The notes: generated by a model not told the origin, from the letters alone. 46,753 bases of DNA from Billgrantia pellis (GCF_008297955.1 NZ_VTPY01000010.1:1-46753), one strand, 5' to 3'; positions 33,483 through 42,917 are shown, counted from the stretch's first letter. Numbers and translations are program-made.

Positions 33483-35147
33483 ATGACTTCGGATTCTCAA
33501 GAGATTTCTACGCCCATGCAAGACTTGACGCTGGTGATGGCGCAGTTGGACCCGTTGGTAGGGGACATTCCCGGCAACGCCGATCGCGCCATCGAGGCCG
33601 TTCGCGAGGCACGCATCGAACATGGTGCCGATATCGTGGTGTTTCCCGAGCTGTTCCTCAGCGGTTATCCCCCCGAGGACCTGCTGCTGCGCCCTTCCAT
33701 GGAGACCCGTCTGCGCGAGGCTCGCTCTCGCATGGCCGCCAAGATGTCGCGTGACGTGCTCGTGATCATCGGTTATCCGGGGCGCCGTGAAGGTCTGAGC
33801 TATAACCTGGCCGGGCTGCTCTACAACGGCGAATGGATCGGAGAGTATGCCAAGCAAGCGCTGCCCAATTATCAGGTCTTCGACGAGCGGCGCTACTTCG
33901 CTACCGGCGAGCGAAGCCTCGTGGTCGAGCACAAGGGGGCCAAGCTTGGCATTCTGATCTGCGAGGATCTGTGGTACGGCGAACCGGTGAGGTTAGCGCG
34001 CGATGACGGTGCCGATATCTTGATCACGCTCAACGCTTCGCCCTATCACCTGGACAAACCGTCCGAGCGCCTGAGCCTGCTCGAGGCGCGTGCCGCCGAG
34101 GTGTCGCTGCCGCTGGTCTACGTCAACACCATCGGCGGGCAGGACGAACTGGTCTTCGATGGCGGTTCGGCCTGCGTCGATGCCGAGGGGCAGCCGCGCG
34201 TGGTGGCACCCTACTGGCAGGCGGGGTTGATGCCGGTGCAGTTCGTGCGGGAAGCGGGCCGTTGGGTGCCGCAGGAAGGAGAAATCGAACCTCTTGAGGA
34301 GCCCGAAGAGAGCCTCTACTGCGCCCTGGTCAGTGGCGTGCGCGATTACGTCAACAAGAGCGGCTTCCAGGGGGTTGTGCTGGGCCTTTCCGGCGGCATC
34401 GATTCGGCCCTCACGCTTGCGATCGCCGTGGATGCGCTGGGGCCGCAGCGCGTGCATGCGGTGATGATGCCCTATCGCTACACCGCCGACATGTCCCAGG
34501 AAGACGCCGCCGAACAGGCCCGCCTGCTCGGCGTGCATTACGAGGTGCTGCCGATCGAGCCTATGGTGGATGCCTTCATGACCGCGCTGGCCGATACCTT
34601 CGCCGGGACCGAGCGCGACACTACCGAGGAGAACCTGCAGTCACGCTGCCGCGGCGTGTTGTTGATGGCCATCTCCAATAAGAAGGGGCTGATGGTGCTC
34701 ACCACCGGCAACAAGAGCGAGATGGCGGTGGGCTATGCCACGCTCTACGGTGACATGGCGGGTGGCTTCAATGCGCTCAAGGACGTGTACAAGTCGTGGG
34801 TCTATCGCCTGGCTCGCTGGCGCAATACTCAGTCGCTGGCGGTCCCCGAGCGTGTCATCGCGCGCCCGCCTTCCGCCGAACTGGCGCCAGACCAGAAGGA
34901 CACCGACTCGCTGCCTGACTATGACGCGCTCGATGCCATCCTGGTGCGTTATATCGAGGGCGACATGAGCGCCGAGGCGATCATCGAGGCCGGATTCGAG
35001 CGCGAGGACGTCTACCAGGTGGTCAAGCTGGTCGACCGCAACGAGTACAAGCGACGCCAGGCGCCCGTAGGCGTGCGGGTGACGCCGCGAGGCTTCGGCC
35101 GGGATCGGCGCTATCCCATCGTTAACGCCTGGCAGCCGGGGGAGTAG
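33483..35147 (+). CDS. nadE: Glutamine-hydrolysing NAD+ synthase
   Basis: The 554-residue enzyme makes NAD+ from deamido-NAD+ with glutamine nitrogen. An N-terminal nitrilase-fold glutaminase shows the Glu-Lys-Cys triad in VVFPELFLSGYPPEDLL, EYAKQALPNYQVFDERRYF and GILICEDLW. The C-terminal synthase has the ATP loop LGLSGGIDSALTLA and TTGNKSEMAVGYATLYGDM. The ATG at 33483 is used with a weak GGGA site; the ATG at 33516 (MQDLTLVMAQLDP) would also give a full family N-terminus. It is followed by the facing bamD gene. Confidence 0.95.
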   Translation: MTSDSQEISTPMQDLTLVMAQLDPLVGDIPGNADRAIEAVREARIEHGADIVVFPELFLSGYPPEDLLLRPSMETRLREARSRMAAKMSRDVLVIIGYPGRREGLSYNLAGLLYNGEWIGEYAKQALPNYQVFDERRYFATGERSLVVEHKGAKLGILICEDLWYGEPVRLARDDGADILITLNASPYHLDKPSERLSLLEARAAEVSLPLVYVNTIGGQDELVFDGGSACVDAEGQPRVVAPYWQAGLMPVQFVREAGRWVPQEGEIEPLEEPEESLYCALVSGVRDYVNKSGFQGVVLGLSGGIDSALTLAIAVDALGPQRVHAVMMPYRYTADMSQEDAAEQARLLGVHYEVLPIEPMVDAFMTALADTFAGTERDTTEENLQSRCRGVLLMAISNKKGLMVLTTGNKSEMAVGYATLYGDMAGGFNALKDVYKSWVYRLARWRNTQSLAVPERVIARPPSAELAPDQKDTDSLPDYDALDAILVRYIEGDMSAEAIIEAGFEREDVYQVVKLVDRNEYKRRQAPVGVRVTPRGFGRDRRYPIVNAWQPGE

Positions 35148-35172
35148 GCTCTAGCGCTACGAGCGACGAGCC

Positions 35173-35209
35173 AAAAAGAACGCCACCGCTCGAATGGGCG
35201 GCGGCGTTC
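35173..35209 (-). terminator. Intrinsic terminator of bamD
   Basis: Positions 35178-35189 and 35198-35209 form a 12-position stem with one A/C mismatch (a G-U pair in the minus-strand RNA). On the minus strand it is followed by TTTTT (35177-35173). It lies 41 nt past the bamD stop. It may also slow nadE transcripts from the other side, but no T-run follows on the plus strand. Confidence 0.8.
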
Positions 35210-35249
35210 TGCTGTTGGAGTCGGACTCTGCCGGCCACAGCCGCAAGAA

Positions 35250-36074
35250 TCAGGCAGAGATCGACTCCGCCTCGACGTGCTGCGGCTGGTAGGTGCGACC
35301 GCGCAGGCGATCGTGGTTCGGGGCGTTCTCGATCAGCACCTGAAGCACCTCGCGGGCGCGGTCGCGCATGTCGAGTCCCAGGTAGCCTTCCACCATCACC
35401 GCCAGCGCATCGCGCGTGGCTTCCGCCTGGGGATAGTTCTCGATGACCCAGCGTCCGCGTTCGACGGCGGCCAGATAGGCACCCTTACGCAGATAAAAAT
35501 CGGCAACGTGGAGTTCGTGACGCGCCAGCAGGTTGCGCAGATAGACGATGCGCTGCTCGGCGTCGGGGGCGTATTCGCTGTCCGGATAACGGGTGATGAG
35601 TTCGCGGAAGTCGGCGTAGGCGTCGCGTGAGGCGCCGAGGTCGCGCTTGGAGATGTCGATCAGGCGCAGGCGTTCGAGGCTGAAGCGCCCGGCCTGCCAG
35701 GAAGCCAGTCCGCGCATGTAGAGTGCATAGTCGGCTTGGGGATGCGTGGGATGCAGGCGAATGAAACGGCTGGCTGCGGCGCGTGTGGCTTCCCAGTCGT
35801 TGGTCTCGTAGTAGGCGTAGATTAGCTCGAGCTGCGCCTGCTCGGCGTGACGTCCGAAGGGGAAGCGAGTATCGAGCGCCTCGAGACGAGTGATGGCGGA
35901 GGGGTAGCGTCCGCCTTCGAGCGCATCGCGCGCCTCGTCGTAGAGCTGCTGCTCGGCAACGCCTTCGAACTCATCTACCTCTTCTTCCGTGGCGGACCTG
36001 CCGGCACAACCGCTGACCAGGGCGGCGGTCAGTAGCAGGGCAATCAGGCGTGTGGCGATGGGGGAAACGCGCAT
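35250..36074 (-). CDS. bamD: Outer membrane protein assembly factor BamD
   Basis: The 274-residue lipoprotein has a lipobox LVSGC and five TPR-like repeats (YDEARDALEGGRYPSAITRL, AQLELIYAYYETNDWEATRA, and so on). It is an essential part of the Bam complex that folds beta-barrels into the outer membrane. The start at 36074 has GAGG 6 nt upstream; the frame is open 7 codons further. It is divergent from rluD, an order common in Gammaproteobacteria. The C-terminus past EVLQVLIENAPNHDRLRG is short. Confidence 0.95.
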   Translation of the reverse strand: MRVSPIATRLIALLLTAALVSGCAGRSATEEEVDEFEGVAEQQLYDEARDALEGGRYPSAITRLEALDTRFPFGRHAEQAQLELIYAYYETNDWEATRAAASRFIRLHPTHPQADYALYMRGLASWQAGRFSLERLRLIDISKRDLGASRDAYADFRELITRYPDSEYAPDAEQRIVYLRNLLARHELHVADFYLRKGAYLAAVERGRWVIENYPQAEATRDALAVMVEGYLGLDMRDRAREVLQVLIENAPNHDRLRGRTYQPQHVEAESISA

Positions 36075-36088
36075 CGTGATCCTCGTGT

Positions 36089-36117
36089 CTAACAAGCCGT
36101 GTCGGCCGTGATAGAAT
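36089..36117 (+). promoter_or_regulatory. Probable rluD promoter with extended -10
   Basis: TGATAGAAT (36109-36117) is an extended -10 element (TGn plus TAGAAT). CTAACA (36089-36094) is a 4-of-6 match for a -35 element at 17-nt spacing. It would start transcription about 70 nt before rluD. The bamD promoter on the other strand must share this short region. Confidence 0.5.
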
Positions 36118-36192
36118 CGACCGTAACCCGTCCACTATAAAGCACCTCGCGTGAAAACGCAGTCCGAGGTTGCTTTCCAGCGATAGCCCCCT

Positions 36193-37146
36193 ATGCCCCA
36201 GATCGTGGAAGCCCAGCAACGCGTGCCCGTCTCACTGGCCGGCTGCCGTCTCGACCAGGCCGCCGCCGAGCTCTTTGCCGATCACTCCCGTGAGCGTCTC
36301 AAGGGTTGGATCAAGGAGGGCGCGCTGACCGTCGACGGACGCCCGGGCAAGCCCAAGGACAAGATGGCAGGTGGTGAGTGGCTGCAGCTCGCTGCTGAAG
36401 TCGCGGAAGACGCCCGCTTCGAACCCGAGGCGATACCGCTCGAGGTGATCCACGAGGATGACGAGGTACTGGTCATCGACAAGCCTGCGGGACTGGTAGT
36501 GCACCCGGCGGCCGGCAACCCCGACGGCACCCTGCTCAACGCACTCTTGCATCATTGCCCGACGCTGGCCACCGTGCCGCGGGCCGGCATCGTGCATCGC
36601 CTGGACAAGGACACCACCGGTCTGATGGTGGTGGCCAAGACGTTGGCCGCGCAGACCGCTCTGGTCGAGCAACTGCAGGCGCGCACGGTTTCCCGCGAGT
36701 ACGATGCCGTCTGCGTCGGCGTGATGACCTCCGGCGGAACGGTGGATGCCCCCATCGGCCGGCATCCCAAGGATCGCAAGCGTCAGGCGGTGCACGTCAG
36801 CGGTAAACCTGCCGTGACCCACTACCGCGTCGTCGAGCGCTTCCGCACCCATACCCACGTGCGCTGCCGGCTCGAGACCGGTCGCACCCACCAGATTCGC
36901 GTGCACTTGGCGCATCGGCGTTTCCCGCTGGTCGGCGATCCGGTATACGGAGGGCGACTCAAGCTGCCAGCCGGGGCGGGGGAAGGGCTCAAGGCGCTAT
37001 TGCGCGAGTTTCCGCGCCAGGCGCTGCATGCCCGTAAGCTGGCCTTCCTACACCCCGGCAGCGGCGAACCGGCGACATTCCGCGCTGCCTTGCCCGACGA
37101 CCTGCTCATGCTGATCGATTACCTGCGCGACGATAGCGAAGCCTGA
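36193..37146 (+). CDS. rluD: 23S rRNA pseudouridine(1911/1915/1917) synthase
   Basis: The 317-residue enzyme has an N-terminal S4 RNA-binding domain (LDQAAAELFADHSRERLKGW) and a pseudouridine synthase domain with catalytic D138 in GIVHRLDKDTTGLMVVAKT. The later ETGRTHQIRVHLAHRRFPLVG is the RluC/D family mark. It modifies helix 69 of 23S rRNA during ribosome assembly. Length is close to that of E. coli RluD. pgeF follows 15 nt downstream in the same direction, a conserved pair. Confidence 0.95.
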   Translation: MPQIVEAQQRVPVSLAGCRLDQAAAELFADHSRERLKGWIKEGALTVDGRPGKPKDKMAGGEWLQLAAEVAEDARFEPEAIPLEVIHEDDEVLVIDKPAGLVVHPAAGNPDGTLLNALLHHCPTLATVPRAGIVHRLDKDTTGLMVVAKTLAAQTALVEQLQARTVSREYDAVCVGVMTSGGTVDAPIGRHPKDRKRQAVHVSGKPAVTHYRVVERFRTHTHVRCRLETGRTHQIRVHLAHRRFPLVGDPVYGGRLKLPAGAGEGLKALLREFPRQALHARKLAFLHPGSGEPATFRAALPDDLLMLIDYLRDDSEA

Positions 37147-37161
37147 GCCGAGGAGCCTCGA

Positions 37162-37917
37162 ATGAGCGACGCCCCCCACCTGCAACCGACCCTGATCGAG
37201 CCTGACTGGCCGGCGCCCGCGAGCGTGGGTGCCTTTGTCACCACTCGTGAAACCGGTCCGAGCCAGGGTGATTTTGCCTGCTTCAACCCCAGTGACGGAG
37301 TGGGCGATAACCCCGCCCATGTGGCGTTATGCCGCCGCCTGATCGGTGCTGAGGTCGATGACGAGCGGCCGCTGCTGTGGCTCAAGCAGGTGCACGGCGC
37401 CCGGGTGCAGCCGAGCTACACCGAGAGTGTTCCCGAAGCGGATGCGTCGGTGGCTTTCGATCGCGGTCACGTCTGCGTGGTGTTGACCGCCGACTGCCTG
37501 CCGGTATTTTTCTGCGATCGCCAGGGAACGCGCATCGGCGTGGCGCACGCCGGTTGGCGCGGGCTGGCCGGCGGTGTTCTCGAAGCCACGGTGGCGGCGC
37601 TCTCCACCCCGCCGGAAGCGTTGATGGCTTGGCTGGGGCCGGCCATTTCCAATGCTCAGTTCGAAGTGGGGCCCGAAGTACAGCAGGCCTTCACTGGCGT
37701 GCACCCGGAAGCCGCTGCCGCCTTCGACCCTAGCCCTTACCGGCTAGGCCATTACATGGCCGACCTCTACAAGCTTGCCCGTCTGCGCCTGGAGCGGCTC
37801 GGTGTGGCGCATGTCAGCGGCGGCCATTTCTGCACTGCCTGCGAGTCGCGTTTTTATTCTCACCGACGCGATGACGGTAGGACCGGACGCATGGCAAGCG
37901 TGATCTGGCTCAGGTAG
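37162..37917 (+). CDS. pgeF: Peptidoglycan editing factor / purine nucleoside phosphorylase PgeF (YfiH)
   Basis: The 251-residue multicopper-oxidase-like (laccase domain) protein has the zinc-site residues in LKQVHGA, LTADCLPVFF and VAHAGWRGLAGG, and the late HFCTACESRFYSHRRDD. Members act on purine nucleosides, and one is reported to remove misincorporated amino acids from peptidoglycan precursors. The ATG at 37162 has a GAGGAG-type site upstream. It is co-transcribed with rluD. Confidence 0.93.
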   Translation: MSDAPHLQPTLIEPDWPAPASVGAFVTTRETGPSQGDFACFNPSDGVGDNPAHVALCRRLIGAEVDDERPLLWLKQVHGARVQPSYTESVPEADASVAFDRGHVCVVLTADCLPVFFCDRQGTRIGVAHAGWRGLAGGVLEATVAALSTPPEALMAWLGPAISNAQFEVGPEVQQAFTGVHPEAAAAFDPSPYRLGHYMADLYKLARLRLERLGVAHVSGGHFCTACESRFYSHRRDDGRTGRMASVIWLR

Positions 37918-38001
37918 CACGGGCCGCGGGCTTCGAACCATGCTGTTCGTCCACAGCCTTTGGTCCGCGTCAAGCTGACGCGCCCCCCTCCTGGCCGGCG
38001 A

Positions 38002-38030
38002 CTTGAAAGCCGGCCATGCTGACTCCATTG
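38002..38030 (+). promoter_or_regulatory. Sigma-32 (RpoH) type heat-shock promoter of clpB
   Basis: CTTGAAA at 38002-38008 exactly matches the RpoH -35 element. After 14 nt, CTCCATTG at 38023-38030 is close to the -10 element CCCCATnT. It lies about 70 nt before clpB, as expected for this heat-shock gene. A perfect CGCGTCA-AGC-TGACGCG dyad (37966-37982) lies between pgeF and this promoter, without a T-run. Confidence 0.75.
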
Positions 38031-38100
38031 AACCTGTCAATACGATACGACAGGGCCAAGCGGTGCGTCTGACCGCGCCGCCACCCCAATGGAGGAATTG

Positions 38101-40683
38101 ATGCGACCCGATAAATTCACTGCCAAGCTGCAGAACGCCGTGGCCGACGCCCAGTCCCTGGCCGTTGGGCGAGGGCACAACCAGCTCGAGCCTGGACACT
38201 TGCTGCTGGCCCTGCTGGATGCCCGCGACACCGGTATCAAGTCGCTCATCCAAAAGGCCGGCGGCGATGCCGCACGGCTGCGCGACGGCTTGGTGGGGCA
38301 CCTCGACGATCTGCCCAAGGTGGGTCAGTTCACTGGCGAGGTGCAGCCCTCGCGTGATTTCGCCAAGCTGTTCAACCTGACCGACCGCGAAGCGCAGAGG
38401 CGCGGCGACCAATACATTGCCAGCGAGTTGGTGTTGCTTGCGGCGCTCGAGATGGGTCATGCGGTGACCAAGCTACTGCAACAGGCCGGCCTCAGCCGCC
38501 AGGGACTGGAGCAGGCCATCGACAGCGTGCGTGGCGGCGAACGGGTCGACGACCCCAACGCCGAGGAGCAGCGCGAGGCGCTGGAGAAGTACACCCTTGA
38601 TCTCACGGCGCGTGCCGCCGACGGTAAGCTCGACCCGGTGATTGGCCGCGACGACGAGATACGTCGCACCATCCAGGTGCTGCAACGGCGCACCAAGAAC
38701 AATCCGGTGCTGATCGGTGAGCCCGGCGTGGGCAAGACGGCCATCGTCGAAGGTCTGGCCCAGCGCATCGTCAACGGCGAGGTGCCGGAAGGGCTCAAGG
38801 ACAAGCGTGTGCTGTCGCTCGACATGGGCGCGCTGCTGGCCGGGGCCAAGTTCCGCGGTGAGTTCGAGGAGCGGCTGAAGGCGGTGCTTAAGGAACTGGC
38901 CCAGGAGGAGGGCCGGGTGATCCTGTTCATCGACGAGCTGCATACCATGGTCGGTGCCGGCAAGGCCGAAGGCGCCATGGACGCCGGCAACATGCTCAAG
39001 CCGGCGCTGGCGCGCGGTGAACTGCACTGCGTGGGCGCCACCACCCTCGACGAGTACCGCAAGTACATCGAGAAGGATGCCGCGCTCGAGCGTCGTTTCC
39101 AGAAGGTTCTGGTCGACGAGCCCTCCGAGGAGGATACCGTGGCGATCCTGCGCGGCCTCAAGGAGCGTTACGAGGTACACCACGGTGTCGACATCACTGA
39201 CGGCGCGATCATCGCTGCGGCCAAGCTCTCGACCCGCTACATCACCGACCGCCAGTTGCCCGACAAGGCCATCGACCTGATCGACGAGGCGTCGTCGCGT
39301 ATTCGTATGGAGCTCGACTCCAAGCCCGAGGAGATGGATCGCCTCGATCGGCGGCTGATCCAGCTCAAGATGGAACGCGAGCACCTCAAGAAGGAGACCG
39401 ACGAAGCCTCGAAGAAGCGTCTCGAGAGCCTGCAGGAGCAGATCGACGATCTAGAGCGCGAATACGCTGACCTGGACGAGATCTGGAAAGCCGAGAAGGC
39501 CAGTATTCAGGGCGCCGCCCAGTTCAAGGACGAGCTCGACCGTGCTCGCATCGATCTGGAGCAGGCGCGTCGCCAGGGCGATCTCGGCCGCATGTCGGAA
39601 CTGCAATACGGCGTGATACCCGAGCTGGAGAAGAAGATCGCCGAGTCGAGCGAAACCGAGGCCGACACTTCGAGCCATAAGTTGCTGCGCTCCAACGTCA
39701 CCGAGGAGGAAATCGCCGAGGTGGTGTCGCGCTGGACCGGCATTCCCGTCGCCAAGATGCTCGAGGGCGAGCGCGACAAGCTGCTGCGCATGGAAGAAGC
39801 GCTGCATCAACGGGTGATCGGTCAGGAGGAGGCGGTCACCGCCGTGGCCAACGCCGTGCGCCGTTCGCGTGCGGGGCTTGCCGACCCCAACCGGCCCAAC
39901 GGCTCGTTTTTATTCCTCGGCCCGACCGGGGTGGGCAAGACCGAGCTGTGCAAGGCGCTGGCCAGTTTCCTCTTCGACACCGAGGAGGCGATGGTGCGCA
40001 TCGACATGTCGGAGTTCATGGAAAAGCACTCCGTGGCGCGGCTGATCGGCGCACCTCCCGGCTACGTGGGCTACGAGGAGGGCGGCTACCTGACCGAAGC
40101 CGTGCGGCGCAAGCCTTACTCGGTGCTGCTGCTCGACGAGGTGGAGAAGGCCCACCCGGACGTCTTCAACATTTTGCTGCAGGTGCTGGAGGACGGGCGT
40201 CTCACTGACGGTCAGGGGCGCACCGTGGACTTCCGCAACACGGTGATCGTGATGACCTCCAACATGGGCTCGGACATCATCCAGCGCATGGGCGGTGCCG
40301 ACGAGCAGTACGAGGAGATGAAGAGCGCCGTCATGGACGTGGTGGGCATGCATTTCCGCCCCGAGCTGATCAACCGTATCGACGAGGTGGTGGTATTCCA
40401 TGCCCTGCGCCAGACGCAGATCGAGGCGATTGCCGGCATCCAGCTCGACCGCCTGCGCGCTCGCCTGGCCGAGCACGGCATGCAGCTCGAGGTCAGCGAC
40501 GAGGCGATGGCCCAGCTCGCCCTCGCGGGTTTTGACCCGGTGTTCGGGGCACGGCCGCTCAAGCGAGCGATACAGAGCCGCATCGAGAACCCGTTGGCCC
40601 AGGACCTCCTGGCGGGTCGGTTCGCTGCCGGTGACGTCATTCACGTCAAAGCCGAAGGCGACAAACTGGTGTTTCGAACGTAA
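38101..40683 (+). CDS. clpB: ATP-dependent disaggregase ClpB
   Basis: The 860-residue Hsp100 chaperone pulls apart protein aggregates with the DnaK system. It has the N-terminal repeat domain, AAA domain 1 (Walker A GEPGVGKT at 206-213), the coiled-coil middle domain (about 400-530) and AAA domain 2 (Walker A GPTGVGKT at 607-614). The start at 38101 (MRPDKFTAKLQ) has GGAGG 5 nt upstream and is the normal ClpB N-terminus; an ATG four codons earlier overlaps the ribosome site. It is a single gene with its own heat-shock promoter and terminator. Confidence 0.98.
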   Translation: MRPDKFTAKLQNAVADAQSLAVGRGHNQLEPGHLLLALLDARDTGIKSLIQKAGGDAARLRDGLVGHLDDLPKVGQFTGEVQPSRDFAKLFNLTDREAQRRGDQYIASELVLLAALEMGHAVTKLLQQAGLSRQGLEQAIDSVRGGERVDDPNAEEQREALEKYTLDLTARAADGKLDPVIGRDDEIRRTIQVLQRRTKNNPVLIGEPGVGKTAIVEGLAQRIVNGEVPEGLKDKRVLSLDMGALLAGAKFRGEFEERLKAVLKELAQEEGRVILFIDELHTMVGAGKAEGAMDAGNMLKPALARGELHCVGATTLDEYRKYIEKDAALERRFQKVLVDEPSEEDTVAILRGLKERYEVHHGVDITDGAIIAAAKLSTRYITDRQLPDKAIDLIDEASSRIRMELDSKPEEMDRLDRRLIQLKMEREHLKKETDEASKKRLESLQEQIDDLEREYADLDEIWKAEKASIQGAAQFKDELDRARIDLEQARRQGDLGRMSELQYGVIPELEKKIAESSETEADTSSHKLLRSNVTEEEIAEVVSRWTGIPVAKMLEGERDKLLRMEEALHQRVIGQEEAVTAVANAVRRSRAGLADPNRPNGSFLFLGPTGVGKTELCKALASFLFDTEEAMVRIDMSEFMEKHSVARLIGAPPGYVGYEEGGYLTEAVRRKPYSVLLLDEVEKAHPDVFNILLQVLEDGRLTDGQGRTVDFRNTVIVMTSNMGSDIIQRMGGADEQYEEMKSAVMDVVGMHFRPELINRIDEVVVFHALRQTQIEAIAGIQLDRLRARLAEHGMQLEVSDEAMAQLALAGFDPVFGARPLKRAIQSRIENPLAQDLLAGRFAAGDVIHVKAEGDKLVFRT

Positions 40684-40764
40684 TACCAACCCTTACGCAT
40701 TCGCCATCCGCGAGGCTGGCGAAAGGCTACACTGTTCTATAGGTTGCGTCCTGTAACCCCCTTT

Positions 40765-40795
40765 GCCCGCCCGCTACTCGCCGGCGGGCTTTTTT
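40765..40795 (+). terminator. Intrinsic terminator of clpB
   Basis: GCCCGCC (40765-40771) pairs with GGCGGGC (40783-40789), followed by TTTTTT (40790-40795). It lies about 80 nt after the clpB stop. Confidence 0.9.
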
Positions 40796-41192
40796 AACTC
40801 CCACGACGCCATTCGAAAGTGCTAGCCGCGACGGCGCAGCGGTTGACACTGCCGCATGGCTATTGGAATCTTGAGCGTTCCTGATTTGCGGGCACGGATA
40901 CTCGAGGGCGATCCCCCACTTCCGTGCGAAGGGTAGGCCAACGGGCCTCTACCCGCCGAAGGATACCGGAGCCGGCCAACCGCCGGTCCGGCCAACGCCC
41001 CGACGCGGCGATCCGCCGCGATGAGAGTGCAGGCCCCAACCGGGCCAGTAGGATGCGTGCCGTCACGATCGCATCCAATGCCAGGGTTTGGCATCAGGTG
41101 CCGGCAGGGCCGGCAGCGGCGTATCGCCGCACTCGACCCCGTGCCCATTCCGGGCGCGGATCGCACTCGAGACCTCCAGGGGAGATACACAA
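40796..41192 (+). promoter_or_regulatory. Hairpin-rich leader region of ilvIH
   Basis: No gene is supported in this gap. TTGACA at 40843-40848 is a perfect -35 hexamer, but no good -10 follows at 17 nt. From about 40930 to 41140 there is a chain of short dyads: GGGTAG/CTACCC, GCGGCG-ATC-CGCCGC, GGCCC/GGGCC, ATGCCA-GGGTT-TGGCAT, GCCGGC-AGG-GCCGGC and GCGGCG-TAT-CGCCGC. The word GGCCAAC recurs three times, and a CCAAC variant once, in loops or between stems. Such a folded leader suggests attenuation or protein control of ilvIH. No T-run-ending terminator is present before ilvI. Confidence 0.5.
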
Positions 41193-42917
41193 GTGGAATT
41201 GCTTTCCGGCGCGGATATGATCGCTCGATTCCTGCAGGATGAAGGCGTCGAGTATATCTATGGCTATCCCGGCGGCGCAGCGCTGCATATCTACGACGCG
41301 CTGTTCCGCCAAGACAAGGTCAAGCACATCCTGGTGCGCCATGAGCAGGCGGCGACTCATGCCGCCGATGGCTACGCTCGGGCTTCCGGCAAGCCCGGCG
41401 TAGTCCTGGTCACGTCCGGACCCGGGGCCACCAACGCCGTCACCGGCATCGCCACCGCCTACATGGACTCGATTCCCATGGTAGTGCTGTGCGGCCAGGT
41501 AATGAGCCACCTGATCGGCGACGACGCCTTCCAGGAGACCGACATCATCGGCGTGACGCGTCCGATCGTGAAGCACAGCTTCTCGATCAAGCACCCGACC
41601 GAGATTCCGGAAGTGCTCAAAAAGGCCTTCTATCTGGCCTCGACCGGGCGTCCCGGCCCGGTGGTGGTCGACATTCCCAAGGACATGACCGCGCCCACCG
41701 AGCGTTACGAATACGTCTATCCGAAGAAGGTCAAGCTGCGCTCCTACAATCCGGTGGCGCGGGGGCATACCGGCCAGATCAAGAAGGCCGTGGAGCTGAT
41801 GCTCAAGGCCAAGCGGCCGGTGTTCTACACCGGTGGCGGGATCATCACGGGGCGCGCCTGCGAGGGGCTTACCGATCTCGTCAAGCGGCTCGGCTTTCCC
41901 ATCACGACCACGTTGATGGGCATCGGGGCCTATCCGCAAAGCGATCGCCAGTGTCTGGGTTGGCTGGGCATGCACGGCTCCTATGAGTCGAACATGGCCA
42001 TGCACCACGCCGACCTGATCATTGCCATCGGGGCGCGCTTCGACGATCGCGTGACGAACAACACGTCCAAGTTCTGTCCCACGGCGAAGATCATCCACGT
42101 CGATATCGACCCCAGTTCGGTGTCGAAGACGGTGCGCGCCGACGTGCCCATCGTCGGGCCGGCGGCCAGCGTCATCGACGAAATGATCAGCCTGGTGCAG
42201 GGTAAGGAACTCGCTCACCCCGAATCGCTGACCGAGTGGTGGCAGAAGATCGATGGCTGGCGCGAGGAGCGCCGCGGCAAACTCTACGAGCCTTCGAAGC
42301 CGGGCGAACAGCTCAAGCCGCAGGAGGTGATCGAGGCACTGTGCGAGGTGACGCGCGGCGAGGCGTACGTGACCACCGACGTAGGCCAGCACCAGATGTT
42401 CGCTGCGCAGTACTACAAGTTCGACAAGCCCAACCGCTTCATCACTTCGGGCGGGCTCGGTACCATGGGCTTCGGCTTTCCGGCCGCCATGGGCATCAAG
42501 CAGAACTTTCCCGACGAGCAGGTGGTTTGCGTCACCGGCGAAGGCAGCTTCCAGATGATGATGCAGGAGCTTTCCACCTGTAAGCAATTCGGCGGAGGGG
42601 TGAAGATCATCAACCTGAACAACGCATCGCTGGGTATGGTGCGTCAGTGGCAGGATCTCAACTACAAGTCACGACATGCTCACTCCTACATGGAGTCGCT
42701 GCCGGACTTTGCCAAGCTGATCGAGGCGTATGGCTTCACCGCGCTGCGGGTGGAGACGATGGACGAGCTTCGTCCGGCACTGGAGCGCACCTTTGCCGAC
42801 AAGCACGAGCTGGTATTCGTCGATGTCATCGTCGACCCGCGCGAGCACGTTTACCCGATGCAGGTGCCTCTGGGCTCCATGCGTGACATGCTGCTTTCCA
42901 AGACGGAGCGGACCTGA
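41193..42917 (+). CDS. ilvI: Acetolactate synthase large (catalytic) subunit
   Basis: The 574-residue ThDP- and FAD-dependent enzyme makes acetolactate from pyruvate, the first step to Val and Leu, and acetohydroxybutyrate for Ile. It shows YGYPGGAALHIYDALF, the ThDP Glu region VRHEQAATHAADGYARASG, and VTGEGSFQMMMQELSTC for the metal and ThDP site. The GTG start at 41193 has GGGGAG 8 nt upstream and gives the usual VELLSGADMI N-terminus; the frame is open 35 codons further as part of the leader. The ilvH start overlaps its stop (TGATG). Confidence 0.96.
   Translation: MELLSGADMIARFLQDEGVEYIYGYPGGAALHIYDALFRQDKVKHILVRHEQAATHAADGYARASGKPGVVLVTSGPGATNAVTGIATAYMDSIPMVVLCGQVMSHLIGDDAFQETDIIGVTRPIVKHSFSIKHPTEIPEVLKKAFYLASTGRPGPVVVDIPKDMTAPTERYEYVYPKKVKLRSYNPVARGHTGQIKKAVELMLKAKRPVFYTGGGIITGRACEGLTDLVKRLGFPITTTLMGIGAYPQSDRQCLGWLGMHGSYESNMAMHHADLIIAIGARFDDRVTNNTSKFCPTAKIIHVDIDPSSVSKTVRADVPIVGPAASVIDEMISLVQGKELAHPESLTEWWQKIDGWREERRGKLYEPSKPGEQLKPQEVIEALCEVTRGEAYVTTDVGQHQMFAAQYYKFDKPNRFITSGGLGTMGFGFPAAMGIKQNFPDEQVVCVTGEGSFQMMMQELSTCKQFGGGVKIINLNNASLGMVRQWQDLNYKSRHAHSYMESLPDFAKLIEAYGFTALRVETMDELRPALERTFADKHELVFVDVIVDPREHVYPMQVPLGSMRDMLLSKTERT

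Noticed and set aside
40856..40936. Possible ilv leader peptide MAIGILSVPDLRARIL...
   Set aside because: It has eight Ile/Leu/Val in 26 codons, but no ribosome site, no run of these codons and no attenuator-type terminator follows. The best -35 hexamer would start transcription after its ATG.
40930..41140. Regularly spaced dyads before ilvI considered as a CRISPR array
   Set aside because: Units differ in sequence and spacing; there are no identical repeats or cas genes.
41094..42587. Minus-strand open frame of 497 codons opposite ilvI
   Set aside because: Shadow frame; ilvI is unambiguous on the plus strand.
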